Source: Nectonema munidae (Eukaryota > Nematomorpha > Nectonematoida > Nectonematidae). From it: a DNA stretch of 64,000 nucleotides. Position numbers and translations under genes: made by a program. Position 1 is the first letter of the stretch. Each line of letters opens with the position of its first letter. Positions 12,098 to 23,495 of the stretch are shown here, in pieces. Where the stretch lies: contig JAUIRK010001047.1 of assembly GCA_030549495.1 (NCBI GenBank), forward strand, positions 496,001 to 560,000, read 5' to 3'. The notes under the pieces are model-generated. The model did not search any database and had not been told where the DNA came from. It saw only the letters and a list, made by a program, of their open reading frames with translations.

Positions 12098-12362
12098 CAG
12101 TAGAATCTAGCTGAGAGACCACCTTACTCAGAAGACCACCTCACTTAAGTGATCATGTATTTTGAAAACCTATTTTACAAGATAATTTATCGTCAGTATA
12201 AATAGGTGCAGATTTTCTTATATATCATCACTTCTTTCTTCCTTTCCTCAATAAATTGTTTTCTTTACCAGTGTGCTCTGTAAAAACATAACAACTAGTT
12301 TGGGCTCTACTTTTTTGGTCAACCTAATTGTTCTAATACTACTCAAAAACGATATACTACTG
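12098..12362. mobile_element. Possible Tc1/pogo-type MITE
   Basis: The left end TA-CAGTAGAATCTAGC and the right end CTACTG-TA form a short inverted pair (6-8 bp) bounded by TA on both sides. The CAGTAGAA.CT start recalls Tigger/pogo termini. The interior (265 bp) has no frame. The short TIR makes this tentative. Confidence 0.3.
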
Positions 12363-13767
12363 TATATCAATAAATATACATCATATTATATTTCGTATAA
12401 AACATTAAAACAACTTATCTAGCACCTTGAATTTTTTCATAAAAGACTATGCTGCACATAATAAGTTTTAAAAATATTACAGACAATAGACACTATAATT
12501 GTTTTAAAAAACGGGTTTATTTTTAAAAATAAAAAATATTTAACTCTTGATTAAAGTTTATTAAAATTTTCAGCATTTTCTGCTTCAAACAAAAAAATTT
12601 CAACAATGGAAGCATAGTTTAAGAAATAACACATTTTTGCATGTATCTTAATTTTTTCAAAGAATTTCAGCAACCAGAAAAGAACTAACAGAAGTAAAAA
12701 GACAAGCATAACATCAATAGAAAATTTTTCGAGAAACATTCTCACATATATATTATTCATCTAAAATGTTATTTGAGTTATAAATTGCATAAAATTGTAA
12801 TTCAAAAAGTTAAAAACACATATTTACCTTACCATTATTCAGCAAAATGAAAAGAAAATGATAAAATAACAAAAGGGAAGATAAGGGTAGACTAACTCTG
12901 AAAAATAGCAAAAAATGACCAAAAACAAAAAAAGAATCTAAAGCATGCAAAAATGAAACGGAAGTAAGCAAAATTCCTTCTACACTTAAAATACGCAAAA
13001 AGATTGGGATAAGCGTGATGGATGTAACAATTTGTATTGATTGTCTGAAACGATATGCATGCTAAAAATGCTGAAGTCAGTTTCTTGACAGCTCTGCTGA
13101 TTCATATATGATACATCAAATACTGTCAAGTCTCTGCAACTCCTTGTGCAATGTTTTCCCAATATTCCACTGTACACAGGCTCAATGGAGTGTTTTCAGT
13201 CACCAAGTTGAAATAAAACTTGCTAGTATTTTTTTCAGTCAAAATCTGATCCTCAATATAATGGTATAGATATAAAAACTACTCTAAGATAAAAATTTCA
13301 TTTTTCCTGAAAATTAGATCTTTTTCATGTTAACCGTCTCATTAAATTTTTATGATAATATTTGTGATTCATATATGCATCACTGGTCACAAATGTAATA
13401 CAAGACATGTGATGCATATGTGTATCGCTGGTCCAAAACGGGTTATAAACAAGAAAAAAATTTATTCTACACAAAATCATTTTGATGATAATATTGAAAG
13501 TTTATTGATGGGAGAAACCTTATGAAATGATTATGCTCAATGGGATTATGAGATTGAAACTTGTAAAAGTATCATAATTTTTAAACTACAATGTGAAGAA
13601 AAGGAAAATTCAATTGATTTCAATACAGTCTACATTAAACCTAAAGCAATTTATATGTTTTAGTATATAACATTATTGGAAACATAGACCGGCATTTTGA
13701 TTTCGTTTTTTACAATGAAAAAGACATGAAGCATTTAATCGTTTTTAAAAAATTACAAAATTGATTA
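12363..13767. other. AT-rich intergenic tract
   Basis: No supported gene. Near 13361-13431 a motif recurs (GATTCATATATGCATCACTGGTC, then GATGCATATGTGTATCGCTGGTCC), followed by CGGGTTATAA, which may be the worn end of another TTAA-type element. A 63-codon - strand frame at 12986-13177 is unrecognised. Confidence 0.35.
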
Positions 13768-13776
13768 AAAATTGTC

Positions 13777-14046
13777 GGGCGTGACTAATTTGTGCCAACC
13801 TCAATTTTTTAGTGCCAACCTCAAGAAAACTTTTTTTTAAACAGATAATTTTAATCTTATATGTTAAATAATACTTTAAAACAAATATCCATTTAATTTC
13901 AAGAATTTTCTTTGCTTCAATTTTTTTTAATATTAATTAATAATGTTTTTTCAAGTTTTTTGATTTTTTCAGGCATTTTTATACAAACTTAACAATTCAA
14001 CTAAAATTTAAATTCTCCTTCGTTTATAATCGGAATTACAAAATTT
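13777..14046. repeat. MULE left terminal inverted repeat
   Basis: It pairs with 19524-19793. The motif TGCCAACCTCAA occurs twice close together near the tip (about 13792 and 13813), in mirror form at the other end. It is a candidate transposase-binding site. Confidence 0.85.
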
Positions 14047-15518
14047 ATAGTAATATTTTAAAATACATATTTTAATGAATTTTATAAAAATTATATTATG
14101 TATATTAGTTTTGTAGTATGTTTTACAATTCTTTATTAAGTATTCGCGTTGATTTTGATAATTAATTCGAATATTAAAAAAAGTAATTTATTAAATCTAT
14201 CTCAATTATACTCTTGTTTATCTATTAGAAAACTTTTACAATTTTCTTCTACTTGAGTTCAGCCTATTTTAAGTTATCAGTTTTTATTATATAAAAAATT
14301 GCAGTTATTAGTAAATTATTTTTTTGTACATAATACTCCAGATTTTTTTATATAAACGTAACTTATTGTGTTATCATTTAGTAGGCACACTTACGGCTTT
14401 GTGACGAAAGGAGGTTTCATGTTCTAAATCCACTATTTAACCAGGGCGGATCTAGATGATAATAATTTACGCAAACGGGATTTAAAATTTTTCTTTAAAA
14501 TACATTTTCTTTGTGAAAAATCATTGTGAATGAATGCGTAGACTATTATTTGTATTACATAAGCAACATTTACATATTTCATGTTATTCTTAAATACAAC
14601 TCTTCCTTCACAAAATGAAAGTAATTCTGATTGAACTATACACTGATATCCTTAAAAATTGGTAAGGGAAAAGAAAACCCACCTGGATCCCTGCTATATC
14701 TGACTAACCCTTCCCCCCCCCCTTATACATAAAAGTTGTATCGTATGAATGCATAACAAAAAAAATTAGGTACAAATGCATACCATAAAATTTTTTTTTA
14801 GAAATACTTAGCTATATATGTTCTTTTTCCATTTTAGGTGTAATTGAACAATTCCAGATTGTTTTAAATCTTTCTCATAACGGACAGTTAAAAAATGAAA
14901 TTTAAGAGGAATGTACCAAAGGTTAAGTTGAAGAAAGAAAATTCGATATTTACGTTTCAATAAGCGATTTGAACTTTGTTTTTCTTAAATAAATTTAAGT
15001 TTTATTTAATTCCTATTAACATAACATTTCAAAAATTAATATGCTAGAAATTTAAATCTACATCTGAATTTTTTACAGATGAATCTTGTTTTCGGTTTAT
15101 TTAATCAATATTGATACAAATGGATCCCGTCTCATTAAGAATTTTTTTTACAATCTTAACTCAATAAAAATCAAAAGGAAATAAATATACACAAAGATAT
15201 CAATGTTATCCTTGATGTTTCTCACAAATTTTGATAAAGAGTTTTATTTAACACGATAAATTGTAATATTTTTAATTAAGTTATATTCAATATATTTCTT
15301 GATATATGAAATATAATTATATATATCATCGTCACATGTTTTGATATCTTTCAAAACCTCAAGAGGTGGAACACGGAAGACAACCCCTAAAATATTTTGT
15401 TATCTTCTGAAATGTCAAAAGGATGAAGATATGCGACAAAAAAAGTATTTTATGCATTCAATAAACAGAATTTAATGAGAGAAGAAAATATCAAAAAACG
15501 AATTAATATAGCAAATTA
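14047..15518. other. Non-coding interior of the MULE
   Basis: AT-rich filler between the left TIR and the transposase stop codon. A CAGGGCGGATCTAG string near 14443 looks like a hAT terminus fragment. A C-run sits near 14704-14713. No frame is supported. Confidence 0.5.
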
Positions 15519-17066
15519 TTAATTAGCTCGCCTCTTTATTTTTCGTGGGATGCTGAAAGTTTTTCTTTTTCCCGGTTTTGAAGCAACGTTAGGAGTCTTT
15601 TTTAGCATTAATTTCTTATCAATTGAAAATGTAAGTTTTTCTGAATTATTGTTTAAAAATTTTTGAAAATATTCTTCCTGATCATTCTTGCTCATATTAT
15701 CCCATTCTAGTTTTGTAAACACTTTGAATTGCGAACTTTCAGAAATTTTAAGGTCTCCATACCCAAACAACGCATATTTAACTAAATATTCTTGATATTT
15801 TACCTCACTGTGTAAACTTTCAATCAGATCAATTAGTTTTTTACTTTTCCACTCTATATTTGATTTTAAAACATTATTAATAGCTTCACAATTATTATTC
15901 TTCCAATTTTTAGGAACAATTCGTCTTTTTTGTTTAGGTTCAAAAATGTAGTTTTCGATTACTGGTATAAGATTTCCTTCCAAGTATTTACCTATCGTTT
16001 TCGAGTATTGACAGATTATTTTCTGTTTAATAATGTTAAAATCAATGTAGTTTTGAGCATTAGCCAAACCTGAATCTCCTAAAAGCGCATTTAAGAATTT
16101 TTTACTATTTTTATCATCCATGCCTATTTTATTTTTAACATATCTCAATATATTCTTTTCTAGTTGCCTATGACATAATACTAAGGGTACATCGGGAAAA
16201 AACAATTTGATTGCTTTAATTATCGCTTTTTCTTGATCACTGCCCAAAACTAAATCATCTAAAGATAATTCCAATTTGACATTTTTAAATATTATAGATA
16301 AGTGAGAAAAAAATTTGGAATAAGATTCAAATTTCCCATCCCAATGTAAAAATAATGGACCGAGAAAAAGTGGACAGGTTTCTGTGAATTTTCTTTTTAA
16401 ATCACCATCATTGAAAACAGTGACTGTCACAAAACAGGGACCTAAATTAAATGTCCTATCAATTCCCAAAATAGTTGATCCAGAAGAAATAGATTTTTTT
16501 ATATGTAACAATTGTGTATCTGTATAGCAAATAAGGCAAGGAAGCCCGCATGAAGTTATATTCATTTCCTTTATAAAAGGATGTCCAGCAGTCATCATTG
16601 TAATAATATTTTGAATGCTATCTGCAATATTGTTGTTATAAATAAAAGATGAATTTGCTTTTTCTTTGTTGTATTTCAGGTTACGAATATACTTTGAATC
16701 CCTCGGGGGTTCAATTTCAGAATCAAAATAACTGTATAATATTTTTTTACAAGACTTGATCGTTTCTAACTGAGACAAAGCATGTTTTTTTGTTACTACA
16801 CTTGTTCTAATATATTCTTGATTTGTTTTTGCATTACCATGATGTGAGACTGTAGTCGGTTTAAATCCTATATATTCCCACAGATATTTTTGGTCTTCAT
16901 TATTCTTATAGTTTTCAATCCATGAAATTCTTCTCCTATAATCAATCTTGCGCTTTAGATTTGAATAATAATGTACTAATACAACAATTTCTTCTTTTTT
17001 TGGTTGAGGATTTAATGGAATAAATTTGTTATTATGTATCTTAACAAAAATATTTTTTCTTTTTTT
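15519..17066 (-). CDS. MULE transposase
   Basis: The readable protein carries the MULE DDE triad: D107 (LGIDRTFNLG), D181 (LGSDQEKAIIKAI) and E298 (NNNCEAINNVL), counted from the TTG at 16778. It also has the C-H pair typical of the family (LCHRQLEKN, C202-H203). The frame stays open upstream of 16778 for about 96 further codons (including HHGNAKTNQEYIRTSVV) to about 17066, so the real protein is longer than 419 residues. Before that, a lysine-rich DNA-binding-like stretch (KRKQRTYILKKK) continues in another frame across a run of A's near 17058, suggesting a one-base homopolymer slip. The C-terminus is basic (KPGKRKTFSIPRKIKRR). It cuts and pastes the element by acting on the TIRs. Confidence 0.85.
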   Translation of the reverse strand, partial: KKRKNIFVKIHNNKFIPLNPQPKKEEIVVLVHYYSNLKRKIDYRRRISWIENYKNNEDQKYLWEYIGFKPTTVSHHGNAKTNQEYIRTSVVTKKHALSQLETIKSCKKILYSYFDSEIEPPRDSKYIRNLKYNKEKANSSFIYNNNIADSIQNIITMMTAGHPFIKEMNITSCGLPCLICYTDTQLLHIKKSISSGSTILGIDRTFNLGPCFVTVTVFNDGDLKRKFTETCPLFLGPLFLHWDGKFESYSKFFSHLSIIFKNVKLELSLDDLVLGSDQEKAIIKAIKLFFPDVPLVLCHRQLEKNILRYVKNKIGMDDKNSKKFLNALLGDSGLANAQNYIDFNIIKQKIICQYSKTIGKYLEGNLIPVIENYIFEPKQKRRIVPKNWKNNNCEAINNVLKSNIEWKSKKLIDLIESLHSEVKYQEYLVKYALFGYGDLKISESSQFKVFTKLEWDNMSKNDQEEYFQKFLNNNSEKLTFSIDKKLMLKKTPNVASKPGKRKTFSIPRKIKRRAN

Positions 17067-17110
17067 TTAAAATATATGTTCGTTGTTTTCTCTTATGAAC
17101 TCCATTTTTT

Positions 17111-18321
17111 TTACGAATTTTGAGTCCAAGCACCACAAACATCAAAAAAACCTTTCTTAGAGCTATCTTGTCTAGCGATATAATACTTATTTTCCAAAAA
17201 TTTAGAAACATTATTGTTAAAGCATTCCAAGGGTGAAACCAGTTTGCTTACTACTTGATTACTATATAAAAACCTGTTATTTAGTGGTTTTATAAGACTA
17301 TCAATTCGTGAGGGTAACATTTTTAAAGTATTAGATTTACTACTTTCTGATAGGTTTTGACAGTAGTCATGTATTTCAGGAAAAAATTAGAAAAACTTGT
17401 ACAGCTAGTTTCATTAATGTCGCTTTCTATTTCTTTTGGACATGAAAATTTAAAATTCTCAGTTAAATATTTAGAAAAATTTGGATTACCTAGAAGAACA
17501 ATATTTTCAACTATCAATACAAAATGATTTGGTGTCCAAAATCTAGGTTTAATCAGGCCTAATCTGCTCCATAAAATATTTATAGTATTTTTGCTGCTTT
17601 TACACTCAAGAGGCTCAAATGTGGTATTCAAGATTTGGGCAGTTTTATCTGTTTTTGTATAAATTTGGGGATAAACACTTCTTATATTATGACCTATTGC
17701 AGAAGCTGCTACTTTCATTGTATAAGCAGATGACCACGAATAGTTCACGCAGCAGTTGCGTACTTCGTCTTGAATGAGAGGAGAAACATATTCTATATTT
17801 GAATTTTTCTGACAAATTTTGTATTTTTGAAAGTTAGAAATAAATTCTATGGAGGTTATCAGTCTTAAATATAATGATAACGTCTCACCACCCTTAAGAA
17901 AAATAGAAAGGCAATTAAAAAAACAGTTGCCATTTCCTGTAGACTTGATAGTTTTGAATCCTGTCTTAAAATCCGTTTTACTTAAAGTATCTAATGAATT
18001 AAAATCAATCTCTACATCCTTGAAAGATTTAAAGTCAATATTTGATGATTTGCTCCTTAAAAATATTTTTTCTATACTTGCTGCTTCCTGACTTCTATTG
18101 ATGTCAAATGCTTTACTTAATCTTTCTAGAGCTTTTGAAAAATCGTATTCCCCATTTTCAGTTCTACATGAAGAGCAAATAAAAGGCAATGCGGAATCAA
18201 AAACATGAATTTCATAATCATAAATATTTTCACATTTTAAATGAAAAAAAGATAAACAATTATAACACTTTATAGATTTCCCTTGTATAATAACTTTACA
18301 ATTTTCACATGAAAGATTCAT
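17111..18321 (-). CDS. MULE-encoded PHD finger / OTU-like protein
   Basis: The frame from 18321 begins with a PHD-type zinc finger: C5, C8, C19, C22, H27, C30, C49, C52. It is followed at about residues 125-270 by an OTU-like cysteine protease domain: STGNGNCFFNCLS with C133 as nucleophile, and FWTPNHFVLIVE with H266. The usual OTU Asp in GDGNC is Asn here. OTU peptidases cleave ubiquitin and are known passengers of MULEs. The 332-residue frame ends at 17323. A second frame (17111-17320 and open upstream to about 17390) gives a more sensible continuation (PEIHDYCQNLSESS, then MLPSRIDSLIKPL), so a one-base slip in the T-run near 17386-17392 probably truncated a protein of about 400 residues. 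Its role in transposition is unknown. Confidence 0.8.
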
Positions 18322-19187
18322 TTGTATCTAAATTAAAAAAAATATGTAAAATAACATTATTTTAAATTTATTGATAGTTAAAATATAGTATCACCAACTA
18401 ATTAATTAACGCACTAACTAAAGTTATTTTTACTTTAATTTATATACGTTTTTTAAAAGAACTGGTTTTATTTTTGATTAACTTAAGACGAAAAAAATTA
18501 ACGAATTCTTTGGTTATAATCAGCCACTGAATTATTTAAAAGCAGATGCATACCAATTTTTTTCATAACATAATTTTTATAAAATAAAATTTGTTTGGAT
18601 AGTTGTATCAAAAGAACAAATTAACTTTTGATTAATTTTTGTGCCATAAGAATTATCTGTATAAAATTTTACTTTTTATCACACAGACATGGCTTAAAAG
18701 CATAATACTTTGGCTAAAATCAATCGTTACTGGAAATCTTGCATTATATTTAATTAAATATAGAGAGTTTGTATTTTTTTTCGAAAAAAAAGGAAATTTA
18801 TGTAGAAAATTGAAAAAAGAAAATCTTTTATTTTTTTATTCTTAACATATTTTGAAGTTATTAGGAAAAAAACTTATAAATATAATTTAAAACGTGAATA
18901 TATATTAATTAATCTAAAGGAGAAACTTTATTATGTTTTGGCATTGTTAAACGCCTATATATTAAAAACAAAGAAAAAATTATCTCTTTATCTTATTTTC
19001 TATAAATTATTTGCTTATATTATCTACCACAATTTTACGAATTTTGAAAATTTTATCATAAATCTGAAAGATTCTAGTCAAAAAATTCCAAAAAAATTGT
19101 TTAATGTTTCAAAATTTTATTTAAAATTATAATATTGTTAAATCATAGTTAATCTGTTCGTTACATCGATTAAATTATTTATTCACT
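18322..19187. other. MULE interior upstream of the PHD-OTU gene
   Basis: Very AT-rich. It would hold the promoter for the - strand genes, but no clear TATA/initiator pair could be picked out. Short + strand frames here are low-complexity Lys/Phe/Leu shadows. Confidence 0.45.
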
Positions 19188-19200
19188 AACCAATATAATG

Positions 19201-19382
19201 TGCGAGCCTCAATGGTTGTTAGGGTGTACCTCTCAGCTTAACAGTTGAAGGTTAGGGGTTCGATCCCCAAGGCTCCCAACTCTAAAAACAAATTCACAAA
19301 AATTGTGAGTAACCATCTTCTTAAGCATAATGCGAGCATATAGCCTTACGGCTGAAAGTGCTTTGATATCTCCAACCAACCA
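19201..19382 (+). repeat. tRNA-derived SINE with intact target duplication
   Basis: The head (19204-19275) looks like a tRNA: GAGCCTC..AAGGCTC can pair as an acceptor stem with one mismatch, and GGTTCGATCCC (19258-19268) is a B box. The T stem is only partly paired. A 100-bp body ends in a (CCAA)n-like tail. The 13-bp direct repeat aaccaatataatg flanks it (19188-19200 and 19383-19395), showing retroposition into the MULE. Confidence 0.8.
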
Positions 19383-19523
19383 ACCAATATAATGTTTGAA
19401 AATAGCATTTAAAAATAAGGTCATGAAATTTAGAAATTATCAATGAGTTATAATCACAACAAATATTATTAGATAAAAAAACAGATAGTATTTAATATTA
19501 AAAGTTATTTTGAAAGCCTTACT

Positions 19524-19793
19524 AATTTTGAAATTCCGATTATAAACGAAGGAGTATTTAAATTTTAGTTGAATTGTTAAGTTTGTATAAAAATGTCTGA
19601 AAAAATCAAAAAACTTGAAAAAAACCTTATTACTTAGTATTAAAAAAAATTGAAGCAAAGAAAATTCTTGGAATTAAATGAATATTAGTTTTAAAGTATT
19701 ATTTAACATATAAAATTAAAATTATGTGTTTAAAAAAAAGTTTTCTTGAGGTTGGCACTAAAAAATTGAGGTTGGCACAAATTAGTCACGCCC
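19524..19793. repeat. MULE right terminal inverted repeat
   Basis: It is the reverse complement of 13777-14046 with few mismatches, ending GTCACGCCC followed by the 9-bp target repeat. Confidence 0.85.
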
Positions 19794-19896
19794 AAAATTG
19801 TCTGATGTTTCGAAACCAATAAATTAAAAAAAAAATTTTTTTAATATAAAATTATTTACTTCTTAACTTATTGATATTTTATATCTAAAGAACAAA

Positions 19897-20170
19897 ATGG
19901 CATCATATAAGCGAAACGCTTACAGTATTACAGAAATACTATGTTATATTAAACGATTAAATACCGGAGAGGTACAAGGAAGGTGTTTATAGATTAAAAG
20001 ATTTCAGAATTAACACTTCAAGGATGGCGAGAGAAACGAAGTCAAACTCATAGCTAGTCTTGTTGCCAACTGCAAAAATCGCATGGCAAAATAGTGTAAT
20101 GCTAAATAACCTCAATTAAAAAAAACAATGATTGGCTGGTTCAACCAAAAACTTAATAGACTTGGCTATG
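19897..20170 (+). pseudogene. pogo/Tigger-like transposase N-terminus (remnant)
   Basis: From the ATG at 19897 the frame reads MASYKRNAYSITEILCYIKR and then LNTGEVQ. This resembles the psq-type helix-turn-helix that opens pogo/jerky transposases (KR..YS..EKL.YI..L..GE.Q). Matching fragments in other frames follow (ELTLQGWRER, then MIGWFNQKLNRLG). At least three frame changes are needed, so it is dead. No catalytic domain is seen. Confidence 0.5.
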
Positions 20171-20449
20171 ATATACTGCTTCATTACATTTCTTATACCT
20201 GCGGTAAAAATGCGTCAACTTATATTCATTAGCAAGATTTATTGGGTGCACAATATCATTTATTATGATCCTATCAAATTTCATAGCCTTTCCTATCGAT
20301 TTCCAAGGTAGATGTTATAGCCAACACCCTCAAGTTGTACTTCACCAGCAATGTATCTTTTATACTAATTTTGTAGTCTTTGCTGTTGTTACTGATGGAC
20401 ACGCTTAGAGCTTTTCCTTACGGCATTCGCAATGCCGTGTTGTAGAATT

Positions 20450-21130
20450 TTAGCTTAAGCATTGGTTTCCTCAAACCGAAGATACTTGATTACACAACAT
20501 ATTTTAGGAGGAGTGATGCCTAATAGTGCAATGAACCTACTGATCCAAGCTTCGCTTAAGGAGGTGCGCCATTACTTAACAATTCGCAACAAAGCAATAC
20601 ATCATCCACAGATAGAAATGCTAAACCGTCCGATATGTCACAAAGTGTCTAAAGTCAATGTCGTAACGGTATCACCTTACAATTTCCAATTCCTGAATTT
20701 TACGCTACGTTGACTCAGTTAAGTGATAGAAAAGTTTCGAACTTGAGTAGCATTTCCAAGAACAGTTGAGATGGCCTGCATTGCACTGCTTTCAAAATCA
20801 CACTTTATACTACCGGGATCGATTTCGTGTCCTATTTGCTTGCAGCGATAAAAACAACAGGCAGAAGTTCATAATATGTATTAGTTTACGTTGAAGAAAG
20901 CCATATACAAGTGGAACAGTGACTTCTCTAAGTGGAGTGTGGATCACATACAGCTGCACAAATTTTTGAGGAGATATTGCAAAATACCGATCCATAAACC
21001 ACGTCTCAGCAGCAGCCAGTTTCATCAAATGATTATCTGTCGCATACAGATGTTCGTATCTGGGTCGTTGTCATATAGCAAGAAACGTCTTGAATTATCT
21101 TCACTTGTCATCTAAGTCAAGATCATGGAA
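20450..21130 (-). pseudogene. MULE-type transposase remnant, unrelated copy
   Basis: On the - strand from about 21115: RFLLYDNDPDT, then ETWFMDRYFAISPQKFVQLY and VIHTPLREVTVPLVYGFL. This is the WF.DGTF...P..F.QLY.IH.......P..Y pattern of FLYWCH-associated MULE transposases. Further on, CDFESSAMQAI matches the second catalytic block (DFE.AA..A). Several frame changes and stops break it. It differs from the transposase of the 6-kb MULE. The label rests on those two motif blocks. Confidence 0.55.
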
Positions 21131-21471
21131 TGTGAGCGGTTTTGGAGCAAATTTGCTTGCTCGCTGATTGTGGTTGGTCCCCTTGCATGTCCAGTAGGGT
21201 AATTACAAAAAAATTTTTTTAATGAAACTACTTTCAAGGAAGGAACTTTTATTCACATTTAACAAATATAAGATTCATTTTTTTTTCGTGAAAAAAAATT
21301 CCCCTCTTTTTTTAAAATAAATTTTAGAAAAGAGAAAATTTCCCCCATTTTAAAGAATTCAATTTATATTAGTCTTTTTAACTTTATTTATAAGAAATAA
21401 AAAGGTAAATAAATAACAAAAAAAAAATTAAAAATTGTTTTTTGCTAGAAACTTTAAAATTTATGATTTTT

Positions 21472-23055
21472 CTAAGTTCCATGCAATTCTTCCATAATTT
21501 TAATGGCCCGCTCTGCATTTTGATTACACCTCGGGATATCAATTTTCGACTTCTCAAGATTCCAATGCATTTTTAAACAATTGATTGCTTTTTTGCATTC
21601 TATAATTTGTAAAGCCTTTAACAAGCTACTAAAAGTATTTTCTTTGTAGTGTTGATTTGCAAACCAAGCCTCGGCCCACTCATAACAAATAAAATCACAC
21701 GCTGCTTCAAACATCTTGCGCTTTTCCTCCATAAGAAAAAAAGCCATAACAACGTACGTTGCTCGTGAGTTCCACCGGGCTTGATTTAAGTTTGGAAGTT
21801 TTTTCCAGTGTATTTTATGCCAACTTAAAGTTTTTTTGTAGTAACGATAAGCCTGGCAAAGTTCATACAAAAACATAAAATCGTCCCGCCATCCTGAATT
21901 TTCACCTGTCTCTTCGACATCTTCTTTTTCCTTGTTTTGATATTTGTTTTTCAAATATTCAAAATCTTTAGTTAATTCTTCAATAAAAAGAAAGCAAAGT
22001 TGTGGTTCACTTGTATTTTCTGGAATGAAAAAGTTTATTACATGTTTGAGTAGCAAATCAAGAATGTGGTGCTGACAGCCGATGTACTGTGGCTTCTCAA
22101 AACCTTTGTGCACTATGTCATCTTGAATTCGTTTAACAATGCCATTTAAACGACCTGTGTTTACAGCAGTTGTGTCGCTAATTATCATGCTAATATTTTT
22201 CCAGGCATCAAATTCATCAATTAACTTATGAAGTTCATGATGTATAGCTTTTGCTGTGCCGTCAAGACATTTCAAAACATCAAGTTAAATATCTGTCACA
22301 ACGTTTTTGAGTAAAACAATTTGATATTCCTCGCCAGCTAGCTTTTTCCCATCAATGTGAAGACAAAAATGTTCATCATTTTGTAATTTTTTAAATATTT
22401 TTATCTTTGCTTCTCTTCCACTTTGAATAACTTTTTTACAAATACCTGACTGGCTAGGAACATCAACATTATATCCCTGCTCAGAAATTGTTTCAAGAAC
22501 TTTTCGTGCTTTGTGTGTTGAAATGTTGTTTTTACTGACAAGTAAGCTTGCTGTTTCAGTTTTTGCCATTTTATAAACCAAATTTTTTCCAGAAAAAGAT
22601 GATGAAGGAGAAAAAAGTTCATAATCAGATGATTCAGAACCGGACTTATCGTCATACTGGATACTGCTTGAATACTAATGCGTTTTCTTGGATGTATTGT
22701 TTTTAAAGGAGCCTCGTTTACAGTAGAATATCCAATTTTACCACCACTTTCGATTTGCTTAATGTAAAACTCCTTATCTTCTGTGCATTTCCACTCGCCT
22801 TTAAGATTTGTGATATCAAATAATTTAGAAAGTGTGGAAATGAATTTACTAGATGGGTTTTTCTTGTTTTTATCGCAGAAAAATGAGGAAAGTTCAATAC
22901 TTCTCTCCAAAGCAGTTCAATATCTGTAATCATAATATTCACTCTATCTAGACGTAGCTTTGTACAATTAAATACAAAAAGAAAATTATCAAGAACTTGA
23001 CGATTTGTTGGAATTCGGAAGAGATGTGAAATTTTTTCAATAAAAGGAATTTTTT
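21472..23055 (-). pseudogene. hAT-like DDE transposase, broken
   Basis: The main frame runs 22581-21472 with one in-frame TAA at 22285-22287. It has HFCLHIDGKKLAG (first Asp), IISDTTAVNTGRLNG (second Asp), GCQHHILDLLLKHV (a C..H pair) and ARWNSRATYVV (the RW motif of hAT proteins). It ends NQNAERAIKIMEELHG. Upstream pieces in other frames (MERSIELSSFFCDKNKK at 22910; VNIMITDIELLWRE near 22930) look like its N-terminus, so about two frameshifts plus the stop have accumulated. Similar proteins are multicopy in arthropod genomes as I recall them. No TIRs were found, so the exact superfamily is open. Confidence 0.6.
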
Positions 23056-23495
23056 GATCTCTTTATTTTACATAGACTTGATAAGTTTCTTTTCCATGTA
23101 TTCCTGTTTTTTTCTACACTTTTATAGGAATTTTTAGACGCTATTTTTATAAATCATAACGAAAAACGGGCTTTTCAAATTTTAATCTTCGTTTCATCTA
23201 GTTCATGGTCATGGTTTGATACAAGGGTAGGATTGTCAAGAATATAACTCTGTATTTGTCTTGTGTTTAGCTCCATAACATAACTTTTAACCACCTTTGT
23301 TAAATGTTATCATTTCCATTTCAATGAGCAAATGAGACCCTATTGCTGTATCAATTTATATACAATTTGAGGCCAAAAAAGTTTTCAAATTTCAATGAAA
23401 CTCAAATATTTCTTCCATAATACTTTCTAAACGTTATACAGTCAACCAGGGTTGTGAAGTCGTAAAAAATTTTCCGACTTAGACTCCACTTATTT
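23056..23495. other. Intergenic, ends with a hAT-type terminus fragment
   Basis: No gene. At 23449 CCAGGGTTGTGAAGTCG followed by gactccact resembles one end of a common hAT family. No partner end was found. Confidence 0.4.

Larger units (their letters stand above)
13777..19793 (-). mobile_element. MULE (Mutator-like) transposon, full length, 6.0 kb
   Basis: Terminal inverted repeats of about 270 bp start GGGCGTGACTAATTTGTGCC at both ends; about the first 65 bases look identical. The insertion is flanked by a perfect 9-bp direct repeat, aaaattgtc (13768-13776 and 19794-19802). A 9-bp target duplication with long TIRs is diagnostic of MULEs. Two - strand genes lie inside: a DDE transposase and a PHD-OTU protein. 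Near-identical TIRs and an intact target duplication suggest a fairly recent insertion, though both genes carry small reading-frame lesions and a SINE has since inserted at 19201. Confidence 0.9.

Noticed and set aside
19204-19275. Functional tRNA gene
   Set aside because: The T stem pairs at only three positions, a long unrelated body and (CCAA)n-like tail follow, and a 13-bp target duplication encloses the whole unit, so it is a SINE.
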